DNA from: Mesorhizobium sp. 131-2-1
GTDB lineage: Bacteria; Pseudomonadota; Alphaproteobacteria; Rhizobiales; Rhizobiaceae
Direction: 5' to 3'
Length of the DNA: 64,000 nucleotides
NCBI RefSeq assembly: GCF_016756535.1
Contig: NZ_AP023247.1
Span: forward strand, 6,758,501-6,822,500
The notes beneath the pieces were generated by a model. It was not told where the DNA came from, searched no databases, and saw only the letters and a list, made by a program, of their open reading frames with translations. Below are positions 17,496-28,100 of the stretch, in pieces. Position numbers and translations under genes: made by a program. Position 1 is the stretch's first letter; each line of letters begins with the position of its first letter.

Positions 17496-19715
17496 TCAGG
17501 CTGCCTGCCTGACCTCGCCCTTCGCGTACGGGTCGAAGCGCTGGTAGAAGGTCTCGCCCTTCTCGGCCATGTCGAGGAGCAGCTTCGGCGCCTTGAACTC
17601 GGCCCCGTACTTCTTCTGCAGGCCCTTGGCGATCTTGACGAACTGCTTGGCGCCGATGCCGTCGATGTAGGACAGCGCGCCGCCGGTGAAGGGCGCGAAA
17701 CCGAAGGCGAGGATCGAGCCGACATCGGCCTCGCGCGGATCGGTGACGATGCCTTCCTCCATTACCCGTGCCGCCTCGAGCGCGATGGTGACCAGCAGGC
17801 GCTGCTTCAGCTCCTCATAGTCGACTGTCTCCGGCTTAAGCTGCGGGTAAAGGTCCTTGAGGCCCGGCCACAGCTTCTTCTTGGCCGGCTTCGCCGGATA
17901 GTCGTAAAAACCCTTGCCGTTCTTGCGGCCGAAGCGGCCATGCGTGTCGACCATGGTGTTGATCAGCGCCATCTGCTTGGGATCGACGGCCTTCTCGCCG
18001 ATGTCCCTGATCGTCTGCTTCATGATCTTCTGGGCAAGATCGATGGCCGTCTCGTCGGTCAGCGCCAGCGGCCCGACCGGCATGCCGGCCGCCTTGGCGG
18101 CGTTCTCGATCATCGCCGCCGGAACACCCTCGATCAGCATCTTGTAGGCTTCCGACATGTAGCGCAGGACGCAGCGGTTGACGTAGAAGCCGCGCGTGTC
18201 GTTGACGACGATCGGCGTCTTCCTGATGGCGCGGACGAAATCGATCGCGGTCGCCAGCGCCTTGTCGCCGGTCTTCTTGCCGAGGATGATCTCGACCAGC
18301 ATCATCCTGTCGACCGGCGAGAAGAAGTGGATGCCGATGAAGTTCTTCGGCCGCGCAGAGTTTTTTGCCAGCGCGGTGATCGGGATGGTCGAGGTGTTGG
18401 AGGCGAACACCGCCGAAGACTTCAGCACCGCTTCCGCCTTTTCGGTCGCGGCCTTCTTGACGGCGGAATCCTCGAACACGGCCTCGACCACCAGATCGCA
18501 GCCGGCGAGGTCGGCATAGTCGGCCGTCGGCGTGATCAGCGACAAGAGCTTGTCCTTCTCCTCGGGCTTGGCGCGGCCCTTCTTGACCTGATCCGAGATC
18601 AGGCTGTCGGAATGTGCCTTGCCCTTTTCGGCCGACTCCATATCGCGGTCGAGCAGCACGACGGGGATGCCTGCCTTGGCCGTGACATAGGCGATGCCAG
18701 CGCCCATGAAGCCGGCGCCAAGGATACCGATCTTCTTGAACTTGGTGTCCGGCACGCCGGCCGGGCGGCGCGCGCCCTTGTTCAGTTCCTGCAGCGAGAC
18801 GAACAGCGAGCGGATCATCGCCGCTGCTTCTTTCGTCTGCATGATCTCGGTGAAATAGCGCTGCTCGATCCTGAGGCCGGTATCGAACGGCACCAGCAGG
18901 CCTTCATAGACGCATTTCAGGATTGCCGCGGCGGCCGGATAGTTGCCGAAGGTCTCGCGGCGCAGGATGGCGATGGCCGGCGGCCACAGATTGGCTCCCG
19001 CTGCCGAATAGACCGGGCCGCCCGGCAGCTTGAAGCCCTTCTCGTCCCACGGCGCCACCGGCTTCAGACCGTTCTTGATCATCGCCTTGGCGGTCTCGAC
19101 CAGCTTGTTCGGTTCGGCGATCTCGTGGATCAGACCCATCGACTTGGCTTTCTGCGGCGTGAGATTCTGGCCGGTGGTCAGCATCTGCAACGCTTGCTGC
19201 GGGTCGGTCAGCCGCGGCACGCGTTGTGTGCCACCGGCGCCAGGGAAGATGCCGATCTTCACTTCGGGAAGCGCCATCTTCACCTTGTCGGAATCGGCGG
19301 CGACGCGGCCATGGCAAGCGAGCGACATTTCGAAGGCGCCGCCCATGCAGGTGCCGTTGATCGCCGACACCCACGGCTTGCCGCAGGTCTCCAGCTTGCG
19401 GAACAGGCCGGTCATGATGCCGGCATTGTCGAACAGCGCCTTGGTCGCCTTGCCCAGATCCTTGGCCTTCTCGGCGGCGAAGGCGCCCAGCATCTTCTGC
19501 AGCAGGGTGATGTCGGCGCCGCCGGAGAAGGTGTCCTTGCCGGAGGTGATGACCGCGCCCTTAATGGCGGCGTCACCGGCGACGTGATCGACGATGGCGT
19601 TCAGTTCCCGCATCACCTCTTCGGTGAAGACGTTCATCGAACGGTCCGGCATGTCCCAGGTGACCAACGCAATGCCGTCGGCGTCGATGTCGAGGGTGAA
19701 ATTGGTATAGCTCAT
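17496..19715 (-). CDS. FadB-like fusion: enoyl-CoA hydratase / 3-hydroxyacyl-CoA dehydrogenase
   Basis: Catalyses two successive steps of beta-oxidation. The product is 739 aa. Residues about 1-190 are the crotonase domain with both active-site Glu positions present ([11 protein letters not shown] and [17 protein letters not shown]). From about 327 the NAD-binding dehydrogenase domain starts ([12 protein letters not shown]), followed by the 3HCDH C-terminal domains ([29 protein letters not shown]). It starts 14 bases after the thiolase gene. The two form the usual fadB/fadA-type trifunctional pair, as in FadJI or mitochondrial alpha/beta subunits. Confidence 0.93.
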   Translation of the reverse strand: MSYTNFTLDIDADGIALVTWDMPDRSMNVFTEEVMRELNAIVDHVAGDAAIKGAVITSGKDTFSGGADITLLQKMLGAFAAEKAKDLGKATKALFDNAGIMTGLFRKLETCGKPWVSAINGTCMGGAFEMSLACHGRVAADSDKVKMALPEVKIGIFPGAGGTQRVPRLTDPQQALQMLTTGQNLTPQKAKSMGLIHEIAEPNKLVETAKAMIKNGLKPVAPWDEKGFKLPGGPVYSAAGANLWPPAIAILRRETFGNYPAAAAILKCVYEGLLVPFDTGLRIEQRYFTEIMQTKEAAAMIRSLFVSLQELNKGARRPAGVPDTKFKKIGILGAGFMGAGIAYVTAKAGIPVVLLDRDMESAEKGKAHSDSLISDQVKKGRAKPEEKDKLLSLITPTADYADLAGCDLVVEAVFEDSAVKKAATEKAEAVLKSSAVFASNTSTIPITALAKNSARPKNFIGIHFFSPVDRMMLVEIILGKKTGDKALATAIDFVRAIRKTPIVVNDTRGFYVNRCVLRYMSEAYKMLIEGVPAAMIENAAKAAGMPVGPLALTDETAIDLAQKIMKQTIRDIGEKAVDPKQMALINTMVDTHGRFGRKNGKGFYDYPAKPAKKKLWPGLKDLYPQLKPETVDYEELKQRLLVTIALEAARVMEEGIVTDPREADVGSILAFGFAPFTGGALSYIDGIGAKQFVKIAKGLQKKYGAEFKAPKLLLDMAEKGETFYQRFDPYAKGEVRQAA

Positions 19716-19729
19716 CTTCTCTCTCCCCG

Positions 19730-20938
19730 TCAGACGCGTTCGATGATGGTGGCGGTGCCCATGCCGGCGCCGATGCAGAGCGTGACCAGCGCGGTGTTGA
19801 GGTCACGGCGCTCGAGCTCGTCGAGCACCGTGCCGAAGATCATCGCCCCGGTGGCGCCGAGCGGATGGCCCATGGCGATTGCGCCGCCATTGACGTTGAT
19901 CCTGTCATGCGGGATCTCGAAGGCCTGCATGTAGCGCAGCACAACGGAAGCAAAGGCCTCGTTGAGCTCGAACAGGTCGATGTCCGACAGCTTCATCTTG
20001 GCGCGCTTCAGAAGCTTCTCGGTGACGTCGACCGGACCGGTCAGCATCAGCACCGGCTCGGAGCCTATGTTGGCGAAGGCGCGGATGCGGGCGCGCGGCT
20101 TGATACCCATCGCCTTGCCGGCCTTCTTCGAGCCGAGCAGCACGGCTGCGGCGCCATCGACGATGCCGGAGGAATTGCCGGCGTGATGGACGTGGTTGAC
20201 CTCCTCGACTTCCGGATGCTTCTGCACGGCCACCGCGTCGAAACCGCCCATCTCGCCGGGCATGACGAAGGACGGATTAAGCGAGGCCAGCGACTGCATG
20301 TCGGTCGAGGGTCGCATGTGCTCGTCGTGGTCGAGGATAGTCAGCCCGTTCTGGTCCTTGATCGGAATCACCGAATTCTTGAAGCGGCCCTCGGCCCAGG
20401 ACTTGGCGGCGCGCTTCTGGCTTTCGACCGCGTAGGCGTCGACGTCGTCGCGGCTGAAGCCGTATTTGGTGGCGATCAGGTCGGCCGAGATGCCCTGCGG
20501 CACGAACCAGCCGGGCAGGCCGACGGACGGGTCCATGAACCAGGCGCCGCCCGACATGCCCATGCCGACGCGCGACATCGATTCGACGCCGCCGGCGATA
20601 ACGATCTCGTCGGCCCCTTGCGCGATCTTGGCGGCGCCGAAATTGATGGCGTCGAGGCCGGAGGCGCAGAAGCGCGAGATCTGCATGCCCGGCGCCTTGG
20701 TGTCGTAGCCGGCCTCGAAGGCCGCGGCGCGCGGAATGACGGAGCCCGCCTCGCCGACTGGATCGACACAGCCGAAGATGATGTCGTCGACATTTCCGGT
20801 GTCGAGCCCGTTGCGGTCGCGCAGCGCTTCCAGCGTCCTGGCGGCGAGCCGCACCGCCGGCACCTCGTGCAGCGAGCCATCCTTCTTGCCCCTGCCGCGC
20901 GGCGTGCGCACGGCGTCATAGACGTAAGCTTCGGCCAT
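19730..20938 (-). CDS. fadA: acetyl-CoA C-acyltransferase (thiolase)
   Basis: Cleaves 3-ketoacyl-CoA with CoA in the last step of beta-oxidation. The 402-aa product has the thiolase active-site Cys in [11 protein letters not shown], the His in [15 protein letters not shown] and the second Cys in [11 protein letters not shown]. It lies between the acyl-CoA dehydrogenase and the FadB-like gene with spacings of 32 and 14 bases, so it is part of one operon. A degradative thiolase is more likely than the PHB biosynthetic type given the neighbours. Confidence 0.92.
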   Translation of the reverse strand: MAEAYVYDAVRTPRGRGKKDGSLHEVPAVRLAARTLEALRDRNGLDTGNVDDIIFGCVDPVGEAGSVIPRAAAFEAGYDTKAPGMQISRFCASGLDAINFGAAKIAQGADEIVIAGGVESMSRVGMGMSGGAWFMDPSVGLPGWFVPQGISADLIATKYGFSRDDVDAYAVESQKRAAKSWAEGRFKNSVIPIKDQNGLTILDHDEHMRPSTDMQSLASLNPSFVMPGEMGGFDAVAVQKHPEVEEVNHVHHAGNSSGIVDGAAAVLLGSKKAGKAMGIKPRARIRAFANIGSEPVLMLTGPVDVTEKLLKRAKMKLSDIDLFELNEAFASVVLRYMQAFEIPHDRINVNGGAIAMGHPLGATGAMIFGTVLDELERRDLNTALVTLCIGAGMGTATIIERV

Positions 20939-20970
20939 TTTCCTGCTCCTTGGGTTTGCCGAAATGCCGC

Positions 20971-22143
20971 TCAGAGCGAGCGGCCGATCAGCAATTTCAT
21001 GATCTCGTTGGTGCCGCCGTAGATGCGCTGGACGCGAGCGTCGCGGTACATGCGGGCGATCGGATATTCATTCATGTAGCCATAGCCGCCATGCAGTTGA
21101 AGGCATTCGTCGACGACCTTGCCCTGCAAGTCCGATAGCCAGTACTTGGCCATCGACGCCGTCACCGGGTCGAGGCCGCCGTCGATGTGGCGGGCGACGC
21201 AGTCATTGTAGAACACACGACCGATGGTCGCCTCGGTCTTCAATTCGGCCAGCTTGAACTGGGTGTTCTGGAAATCGATGATCGCCTTGCCGAAAGCCTT
21301 GCGCTCCTTGACATAGTCGATGGTGATGGCCAGCGCCCGTTCGATCATGGCGATCGCCCCGGTGCCGATCTGCAGCCGCTCCTGCGGCAATTGCTGCATC
21401 AGCTGGACGAAGCCCTTGCCTTCCTCGTGGCCGAGCAGGTTCGAGGTCGGCACGCGCACGTCGTTGAAGAACAGCTCCGAGGTGTCGTTGGCCTTCAGCC
21501 CGATCTTGTCAAGGTTGCGGCCGCGCTCGAAGCCTTCCACCTCATCCGTCTCAACGATGATCAGCGAGGTGCCCTTGGCGCCCTTTTCCGGATCGGTCTT
21601 GGTGACGACGATGATCAGGTTGGCGAGCTGGCCATTGGTGATGAAGGTCTTGGAGCCGTTGATCTTGTAGTGATTGCCATCCTTCTCGGCGCGCGTCTTG
21701 ACACCCTGCAGGTCCGAGCCGGCGCCGGGCTCGGTCATGGCGATGGCGCCGATCAGCTCGCCGGTCGCGAGCCTGGGCAGCCATTTCTTCTTCTGCTCCT
21801 CGGAACCGTAGTGGAGGATGTAGGGCGCGACGATCGAGTTGTGCAGGCCGATGCCGAAGCCATCGACGCCGACGTGGCCGATCGCCTCGATGATGGCGCT
21901 CTCATGCGCGAAGGTGCCGCCCGAGCCGCCATATTCCTCAGGCATGGAGGCGCAGAGCAGGCCGGCCGCGCCCGCCTTCAGCCAGCTCTCGCGGTCGACC
22001 ATCTCGTTCTTCTCGAACTCGTCGTAGCGCGGCGCGATCTCTTCCGACATGAAGCGGGACGCCATGTCGTAGAGCATGCCGACTTCGTCCGCCGCCCAGG
22101 CGGGTTTTGGCAAGCCAAGAATTTCGGCTGGATTTGTCGCCAC
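20971..22143 (-). CDS. acyl-CoA dehydrogenase (390 aa)
   Basis: FAD-dependent first step of acyl-CoA oxidation. The 390-aa product shows the family signatures AMTEPGAGSDLQG and a C-terminal FAD-binding region with HGGYGYMNEYP. Where most medium-chain enzymes have the catalytic Glu (YEGT), this protein has YGGTNEIM. The alternative position used by isovaleryl- and long-chain dehydrogenases has a Glu (PQERLQIG), so that is probably the base. It is codirectional with the larger dehydrogenase gene upstream (52-base gap) and the thiolase downstream. Confidence 0.92.
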   Translation of the reverse strand: MATNPAEILGLPKPAWAADEVGMLYDMASRFMSEEIAPRYDEFEKNEMVDRESWLKAGAAGLLCASMPEEYGGSGGTFAHESAIIEAIGHVGVDGFGIGLHNSIVAPYILHYGSEEQKKKWLPRLATGELIGAIAMTEPGAGSDLQGVKTRAEKDGNHYKINGSKTFITNGQLANLIIVVTKTDPEKGAKGTSLIIVETDEVEGFERGRNLDKIGLKANDTSELFFNDVRVPTSNLLGHEEGKGFVQLMQQLPQERLQIGTGAIAMIERALAITIDYVKERKAFGKAIIDFQNTQFKLAELKTEATIGRVFYNDCVARHIDGGLDPVTASMAKYWLSDLQGKVVDECLQLHGGYGYMNEYPIARMYRDARVQRIYGGTNEIMKLLIGRSL

Positions 22144-22195
22144 GATTTCCTCCGCGTTCCGACACTTGTGGGCCGGCGATGCCGGCCCACCGAAC

Positions 22196-23992
22196 CTAGA
22201 ACGCTTCCGCCGGCAGCGCCATTAGCGTGTCCGCGCCACTGGAAACGCGGGCAAGCCGCGTCGCCGTCTCCGGCATGATCCGCTCCATGAAGAAGCGCGC
22301 CGTCACCAGTTTGTTGTCGTAGAAGGCCGAGGAGCCGTTGGCGCCATCGGCGAGCTTCGCGCCGGCGGCCTTCGCCATCTGCGCCCACATATAGCCTAAC
22401 GCCACCAGGCCGAAGAGATGCATGTAGTCGGTCGAAGCGGCACCGGCATTGTCGGGCTTGGCCATGGCGTTCTGCAGCAGCCACATGGTCGCCGCCTGCA
22501 GGTCGTTGAGGCCCTTCTTCAGGCCCTTGGTGAAGGGCGCCATCTTCTCGTCGGCGCGGTTTTCTTCGCAGAACTCGCCGACCTCCTTGAAGAAGGCCTG
22601 CACGGCGCGGCCGCCGTTCTGCGCCAGCTTGCGGCCGACCAGGTCGAGCGCCTGGATGCCGTTGGCGCCTTCATAGATCATGGCGATGCGGGCATCGCGC
22701 ACGAACTGGCTCATGCCGTGCTCTTCGATGTAGCCGTGGCCGCCGAACACCTGCTGCGCCATCACCGCGTGGTCGAAGCCCTTGTCGGTGAGCACGCCCT
22801 TGACCACCGGCGTCAGCAGACCGGTGTAGTCGTCGGCGATCTGGCGGTCCTTGTCGTCACCGGAGCGGTGAGCGACATCGGACTTGATCGCCGTCCACAG
22901 CGCGAGCGCGCGGCCGGCCTCGTTATAGGCCTTCATGGTCATCAGCGAGCGGCGGATGTCGGGATGGACGATGATCGGATCAGCCTTCTTGTCCGGCGCC
23001 TTGGCGCCCGACAGCGATCGGCCCTGCAAGCGGTCCTTGGCGTAGGAGACGGCGTTCTGGTAAGCGATCTCCGACAGCGACAGCCCCTGCAGGCCGACAC
23101 CGAGGCGGGCCTCGTTCATCATCGTGAACATGGCCTTCAGGCCGCCATTGGCCTCGCCGAGCAGCGTGCCTTCGGCCTCGTCATAATTCATGACGCAGGT
23201 CGAATTGCCGTGGATGCCCATCTTCTCCTCGATCGAACCGCAAGAGACGGTGTTCCTTTCACCGGGATTGCCCGAGGTGTCGAGCTTGAGCTTCGGCACG
23301 ATGAACAGCGAGATGCCCTTGACGCCTTCCGGCGCACCCTCGATGCGGGCCAACACCAGGTGAACGATGTTGTCCGCCATGTCGTGCTCGCCGGCGGAAA
23401 TGAATATCTTCTGGCCGGAAATCCTGTAGGTGCCATTGCCGTTCGGCACGGCCTTGGTGCGCAACAGGCCAAGATCGGTGCCGCAATGCGGCTCGGTGAG
23501 GTTCATGGTGCCGGTCCAGGCGCCTTCGACCATCTTCGGCAGCCAGGTGGATTTCTGCTCGTCGGTACCGTGGGTGATGATTGCGGCGATCGCGCCTTGC
23601 GTCAGGCCCGGATACATCATCAGCGACATGTTGGCCGAGACCATATATTCGGAGACCGCCGTGTGGACGGTATAGGGCAGGCCCTGGCCGCCAAACTCGG
23701 CGGGCGCCGCGAGCCCCATCCAGCCGCCCTCGCGATACTGGTCGAAGGCTTCCTTGAAGCCCTTGGGCGTCGTTACCGAGCCATCGTCATGGCGCACGCA
23801 GCCTTCCATGTCGCCGACACGGTTCAGCGGATGCATGACGTTCTCGGCAAGCTTGGCACCCTCGGCGAGGATCGCCTCGAGGACGTCGGGCGTCGCGTCG
23901 GAGAAGCCTGGGAGATTGGAATAGCGCTGATAACCCAGCACGTCGTTGAGCACGAACAGCGTGTCCTGGATCGGCGCCCTGTAGATCGTCAT
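22196..23992 (-). CDS. FadE/DmdC-like acyl-CoA dehydrogenase (598 aa)
   Basis: Large acyl-CoA dehydrogenase with an extra C-terminal domain, like 3-methylmercaptopropionyl-CoA dehydrogenase (DmdC) and FadE-type enzymes. Seen: an N-terminal extension ([18 protein letters not shown]), [18 protein letters not shown] (FAD/substrate region), the catalytic Glu in [14 protein letters not shown], and a helical C-terminal 130 residues. The start is the ATG at 23992 with GGAGGAAG upstream; the frame is open 4 codons further. It is the first gene of the beta-oxidation operon. Its promoter carries a MerR-type inverted repeat. Confidence 0.93.
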   Translation of the reverse strand: MTIYRAPIQDTLFVLNDVLGYQRYSNLPGFSDATPDVLEAILAEGAKLAENVMHPLNRVGDMEGCVRHDDGSVTTPKGFKEAFDQYREGGWMGLAAPAEFGGQGLPYTVHTAVSEYMVSANMSLMMYPGLTQGAIAAIITHGTDEQKSTWLPKMVEGAWTGTMNLTEPHCGTDLGLLRTKAVPNGNGTYRISGQKIFISAGEHDMADNIVHLVLARIEGAPEGVKGISLFIVPKLKLDTSGNPGERNTVSCGSIEEKMGIHGNSTCVMNYDEAEGTLLGEANGGLKAMFTMMNEARLGVGLQGLSLSEIAYQNAVSYAKDRLQGRSLSGAKAPDKKADPIIVHPDIRRSLMTMKAYNEAGRALALWTAIKSDVAHRSGDDKDRQIADDYTGLLTPVVKGVLTDKGFDHAVMAQQVFGGHGYIEEHGMSQFVRDARIAMIYEGANGIQALDLVGRKLAQNGGRAVQAFFKEVGEFCEENRADEKMAPFTKGLKKGLNDLQAATMWLLQNAMAKPDNAGAASTDYMHLFGLVALGYMWAQMAKAAGAKLADGANGSSAFYDNKLVTARFFMERIMPETATRLARVSSGADTLMALPAEAF

Positions 23993-24088
23993 GCCTTCCT
24001 CCACCCTTGCGGTCCGGCCCTGCCAGCAAGTTCTCGATCAAAGCGCAGATCGGAGGCTGAGCCAATGTCGACGCTCGGATAGCAAAAA

Positions 24089-24110
24089 TTGACGTTTGCG
24101 TAAACGTCAA
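24089..24110. promoter_or_regulatory. MerR-type operator in the beta-oxidation promoter
   Basis: Perfect 9-base arms TTGACGTTT and AAACGTCAA surround a 4-base centre (GCGT). On the minus strand TTGACG could be a -35 element, with TGCTAT 20 bases on as the -10, the long spacing typical of MerR-controlled promoters. The site lies 97-118 bases upstream of the first dehydrogenase gene and shares TTGACGT with the site ahead of the merR gene. Confidence 0.7.
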
Positions 24111-24157
24111 TCTTGTCGCAGATGGAAAATTTTCGGTGAGCGGACGCGCATGGTCGC

Positions 24158-24196
24158 GAAAAAGAAAAGAGCCGCGCGGCACAGGCCGCGCGGCTC
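24158..24196 (-). terminator. intrinsic terminator of the merR gene
   Basis: A perfect 12-base stem (GAGCCGCGCGGC / GCCGCGCGGCTC) with a 4-base loop, followed on the minus strand by TTTTCTTTTTC. It lies 37 bases after the merR stop and before the beta-oxidation promoter. Confidence 0.85.
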
Positions 24197-24232
24197 CTGG
24201 TCGAGATTTTCGCCGATGGCCGGCGAAAAGGA

Positions 24233-24694
24233 TCAGCCGGCGGCGCTGGCCTGCGGAGCGGCGCGTTCGGTAAGCATCTGGCGAACGGCGGCCATCGAGG
24301 TGCTCAGCTCGTTGATGGCGTCCTCGATCAGCGCCCGCTGCTTCTGCAGGCGGGCGAGCTGCTTCTCCGACTTGTCGAGCGCCAGCCGCAGCTGCTTGGT
24401 GTTGGAGCCGGTCGGATCGTAAAGATCCATCATCTGCTTGACGTCGCGCAGCGAGAACCCGACCTTGCGGCCGAGCAGGATCAGCTTCAGCCGGGCCTTG
24501 TCGCGGCGCGTGTAGAGACGGGTCGAACCGTCGCGCTTCGGGTTGAGCAGGCCCTTGTCCTCATAGAAACGCAGCGTGCGCAACGTCACGCCATATTTCT
24601 TGGCCATCTCGCCGATGCGGGCAAGGTCCTCGCCGGTTTCAGTCGATATGTCATTGGTGTTGGCCGCGGCTTCGCCGGCCGAAACAAGTTTCAT
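24233..24694 (-). CDS. MerR-family regulator of fatty-acid / branched-chain oxidation (LiuR-like)
   Basis: The product is 153 aa. The MerR winged helix-turn-helix (RIGEMAKKYGVTLRTLRFYEDKGLL) is followed by a coiled-coil dimerisation helix; no cysteine metal-binding site is present. The N-terminal tail of about 25 residues is polar. The start is the ATG at 24694; a longer frame lacks similarity. The similar operators here and before the acyl-CoA dehydrogenase operon suggest that it controls both. In other proteobacteria MerR-type LiuR controls leucine/isovaleryl-CoA and related oxidation genes with TTGACGT-type sites (from memory), so the role here is by analogy. Confidence 0.8.
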   Translation of the reverse strand: MKLVSAGEAAANTNDISTETGEDLARIGEMAKKYGVTLRTLRFYEDKGLLNPKRDGSTRLYTRRDKARLKLILLGRKVGFSLRDVKQMMDLYDPTGSNTKQLRLALDKSEKQLARLQKQRALIEDAINELSTSMAAVRQMLTERAAPQASAAG

Positions 24695-24819
24695 GGTCAC
24701 TGGCTTTCCCCGTCTGGTGGCGCCGCGGTCCCAGACCTTGCGTCGCCTGAGTGGAAGCGGGGGCGTGCTTCCAGTCGTGGTTTCAACTAAAAATCGCAAA
24801 AGGGGGATCTGCACACCTC

Positions 24820-24834
24820 TTACGTTTACGTCAA
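24820..24834. promoter_or_regulatory. candidate MerR operator upstream of its own gene
   Basis: TTACGTTTACGTCAA on the plus strand; read on the other strand it begins TTGACGTAAACGTAA, resembling half or more of the operator at 24089-24110. It lies about 130 bases upstream of the merR start and may serve autoregulation. Confidence 0.5.
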
Positions 24835-25193
24835 TTCTATACCGAGTGCCGGCTCATGACGCAAGGGCGTTCTAGGCTAAGAAACGTTATGCCGCACCCG
24901 TTGGCGCGCGATCCGGATATCCGGAATGATTTTTGCCGCGGCGACCCGGAGCCGAAAGGATCGTGCGCAAGTTCTTAAGCTTGGTTAACGCGTTGTTTAC
25001 CACGTTGGGTGAAATGTGCGCATGTCGGTCACCCGTGTTTATCCTGTAGCGAATTTTTCACGGTTTTCGAAGCGCGGGCCAAAAGCCCGGGAGGCTAGCC
25101 CTCCGCCGCGGCAGAACCGCACGGTCGCCTTCGTCCCGGCGAGACTTTGGGGAATCCGGTCACGAGCCGGCAATTCTGAACACGGGCGCATCG
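24835..25193. other. non-coding gap before the PodJ-like gene
   Basis: About 360 bases with no convincing gene. It holds an A/T-richer stretch near 24970-25060 (AAGCTTGGTTAACGCGTTGTTTACC), which could include the promoter of the PodJ-like gene. TTAACGCG with TTTACC is a poor CtrA match, and I do not claim a regulatory site. Confidence 0.5.
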
Positions 25194-28100
25194 ATGAACA
25201 GCAAGCGGTCCTATCTCGATACACTCAATGCCGGCAGGCAGCGCAGGCCGCATACCACGCTCGAGCAGCTGAACCGCTCGCTGGAAACGCTGGAGCAGCG
25301 GCTGGAGCGGACGCGCGAGGATACCGCCGAGCGCCTCGACCCTCGCCGCCAACCGGAACCGCGCTACGCCAGCGCCCAGCCTTACAGCCAGCCGCCGCGC
25401 TGGTATGAGGATCCGCAGCCGGCGCCGCGGCCGAAGTCGCCGGTGCCGACCGCGCCCGCCTTCGAGCAGAACTATCAGGCGATCGCCCGCGATATCGACC
25501 GCGTGCGCGGCCAGGAGGACAGCGTCGCCGTGGTCGGCAAGATCGCCGGCGAGCTGCGCGGCCTGCGCGAGGAATTGCGCCACCAGATGACCGCCGGCCT
25601 CAAGCGCGAGTTCGACGCGCTGCGCAACGACATCGAGCGCGCCTTCCAGGCGAATGGCCAGGCGGACAAGGGCAGCGCCGAGCTCGGTCTCGAATTCGAG
25701 CGGCTTTCCGGCGCCATCCAGACGCTGGCCGAGAAGAGCGACGACAGGAGCGTCAACCTGCTCAGGCTCGAGCTGGAGCAGGTGAAGGGCGCGCTGGACA
25801 CGCTGGCGCGCGAGGAAAGCGTGCGGGCGGTCGATCGCCGCTGGGACGATTTCGACCGCCGCTGGAGCGCCTTCGAGGACCGCGTCGACGCCGACCAGCG
25901 CTCGCGTTCGGACAATCCGGGCCTTTCGGCGCTGACCGAGCGGCTCGAGCAGATCAGCAGTGCCGTCAACAACCTGCCGGAATCGCTGTCGCTGCGCTCG
26001 CTGGAGGAGAAGGTGCGCACGCTTGCCGGCGCCGTCGACCAGTTCGCCAGCCAGCAGAGCAATCGCGGCAGCGACACGTTCGGCATGATCGACGAGCGGC
26101 TGGACGAGATCTCCCGCGCCATCGTCGCCTCGACAATTGCCGCGCAGGCCAATGCCTTCGACCCCGAGCCCTTCGAGCGCATCGAGAAGCGGATCGCCTC
26201 GCTGGCGCAGCAGATCGAGGAAGTGACCCAGGCTCAGCCGGGTCGGGAGGTCATGGACTGGCTCAACCTTCTGTCGAGCCGCGTCGACGAGCTAGCCGGC
26301 CGCGCCAACCTGCCGGAGCAGGCCATGGAACGGCTCGGCAAGCAGATCGCGCTGATCGCCGACAGGATCGACCACGCGCCGGCCATGCCCGACGCCGATT
26401 ACATCTTCCAGGGACTGGAACAGCGTTTCGACGCGCTGTCGGGGGTGATGGAGCGCCGGCAGGGTGATGCGATCGAACAGGGCAATATGCTGTTCCGCGA
26501 CCTCGAGCGGCGCCTGGAAGAGGTTGCCGACAGGCTCGACCAGCGCATGCCGCAGGCGGACAGCGCGGGCATCATGGACGCCATCGACGCCCGCTTCACC
26601 GCGCTCGCCAAGCGCCTGGAGACGCGCGTTCCCGATCCCGCCAACGAAGCGGCAATCCGTGGCCTGGAAAGCCGGCTGGAAGACATTTCGAGCCGGCTTG
26701 AAACATCGGCCGCGCAGGTCGCCGGCATCGACCCGGCGCTGATCCGCAGCCTGGAGGCGCAGGTCTCTGGGCTTTCTGCACATCTTACCAAGCCGGGCAC
26801 GCCGCTGCCCGAATTCGAGGATATCAGCCCGCGCCTCAACGAGATCGAGAAGTCGCTGGCGGGAACGCGCGATTCCATCCTCAGCGCGGCGCGCGAGGCG
26901 GCCGAGAGCGCGGTGCGTTCGATGGCTGATACGAGCGCCAACACGGCGGCGGTCAGCGGCCTCGCGCAGGACCTGAAGACTCTGGAGGCGCTGACGCGCC
27001 GTTCCGACGAGCGCAACTCGCGCACCTTCGAGGCCATCCACGACACGCTGCTCAAGATCGTCGACCGGCTGGGCTCGCTGGAAACCGACGAGCCGGTGGA
27101 AGCCGTCAGCGAGCTCATCGATCCGCAGCCGGCAGGCAAGCGCGGGAGCCGCGGTTCCAAGATCGCGGTGCAGGACGCGCCGTCGATGGATATCGACCAG
27201 CCGCTGCCGCTGGCCGGAGACATTGCCGATCTCGATACCCGCGCCGCCGCCATCCTGCGCAACGAGCCGGTTCCGCGCAGCGAACCTGCTATGCACGGCG
27301 ACCCTGCCCCGCGCTCGCCGGCGGAAGCCGCCGCGGCGGCGGCAATGGCGGCGCTCGGTTCGGACACGATCGCCGAGAAGGCCGAGAAGGCCGGCAAGAA
27401 ATCGATGTTCGGCGGGCTGGCCCGCGCATTCAGGGGCAAGAAGCAGGCGGATACGCAGTCGCTCGCCGGTTCGGCGCCTGACGTCGACGCCCCGAGTGTC
27501 GACCTCGACCAGCCGCTCGATCCGAAGCTCGCCAACCGGCCGCTGGAGCCCGGCTCCGGCGCACCCGACCTCAGCGCCATCATGAAGCGCGTGCGCGACG
27601 AGCGGGGCCCGCCGGTCAAGCGCAGCGAGGGCGACGCGGCCAAGTCCGACTTCATCGCCGCCGCAAGGCGCGCCGCGCAAGCCGCCGCCGCCGAGGCCGA
27701 TGCGCTGAAGCGCCAGTCGACGATGGGCGGCCCGGTCAAGGCGCTGAGGATCGGCGACCTGCTCAAGGCGCGGCGCAAGCCGATCCTGATGGCGGCGGCC
27801 GCGATCATGCTGGCGCTTGCCGGCCTGCAGCTCGGCAAGGCCTTCTTCGCCGATCCGGCCCCTGTTGCCAGCAACGACGCCCCGCCGATCGTCGCCGCGC
27901 AGCCGGTAGAGACCGCCTCGCTCAACGCCAAGGCCGAACCTAAGATCAGCGCCGAGCCGAAGACGGAGGCCGCGGCGCAGGACACGCCGGCCCGTGCTGT
28001 GCGGCAAGCGGAGCCGGTGAAGGACGCAGCGCCGGCGCAGACCGCGCCCGTGCCGCCGGCGGACGCCGATACGCTGATGGAGGCCGCGCCCGCTGCCGCC

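Noticed and set aside
16974..19934. 986-codon plus-strand open frame opposite the FadB-like gene
   Set aside because: It is antisense to two well-recognised genes, its composition is His/Arg/Ala-rich as expected from GC-biased codon positions, and it shows no domain.
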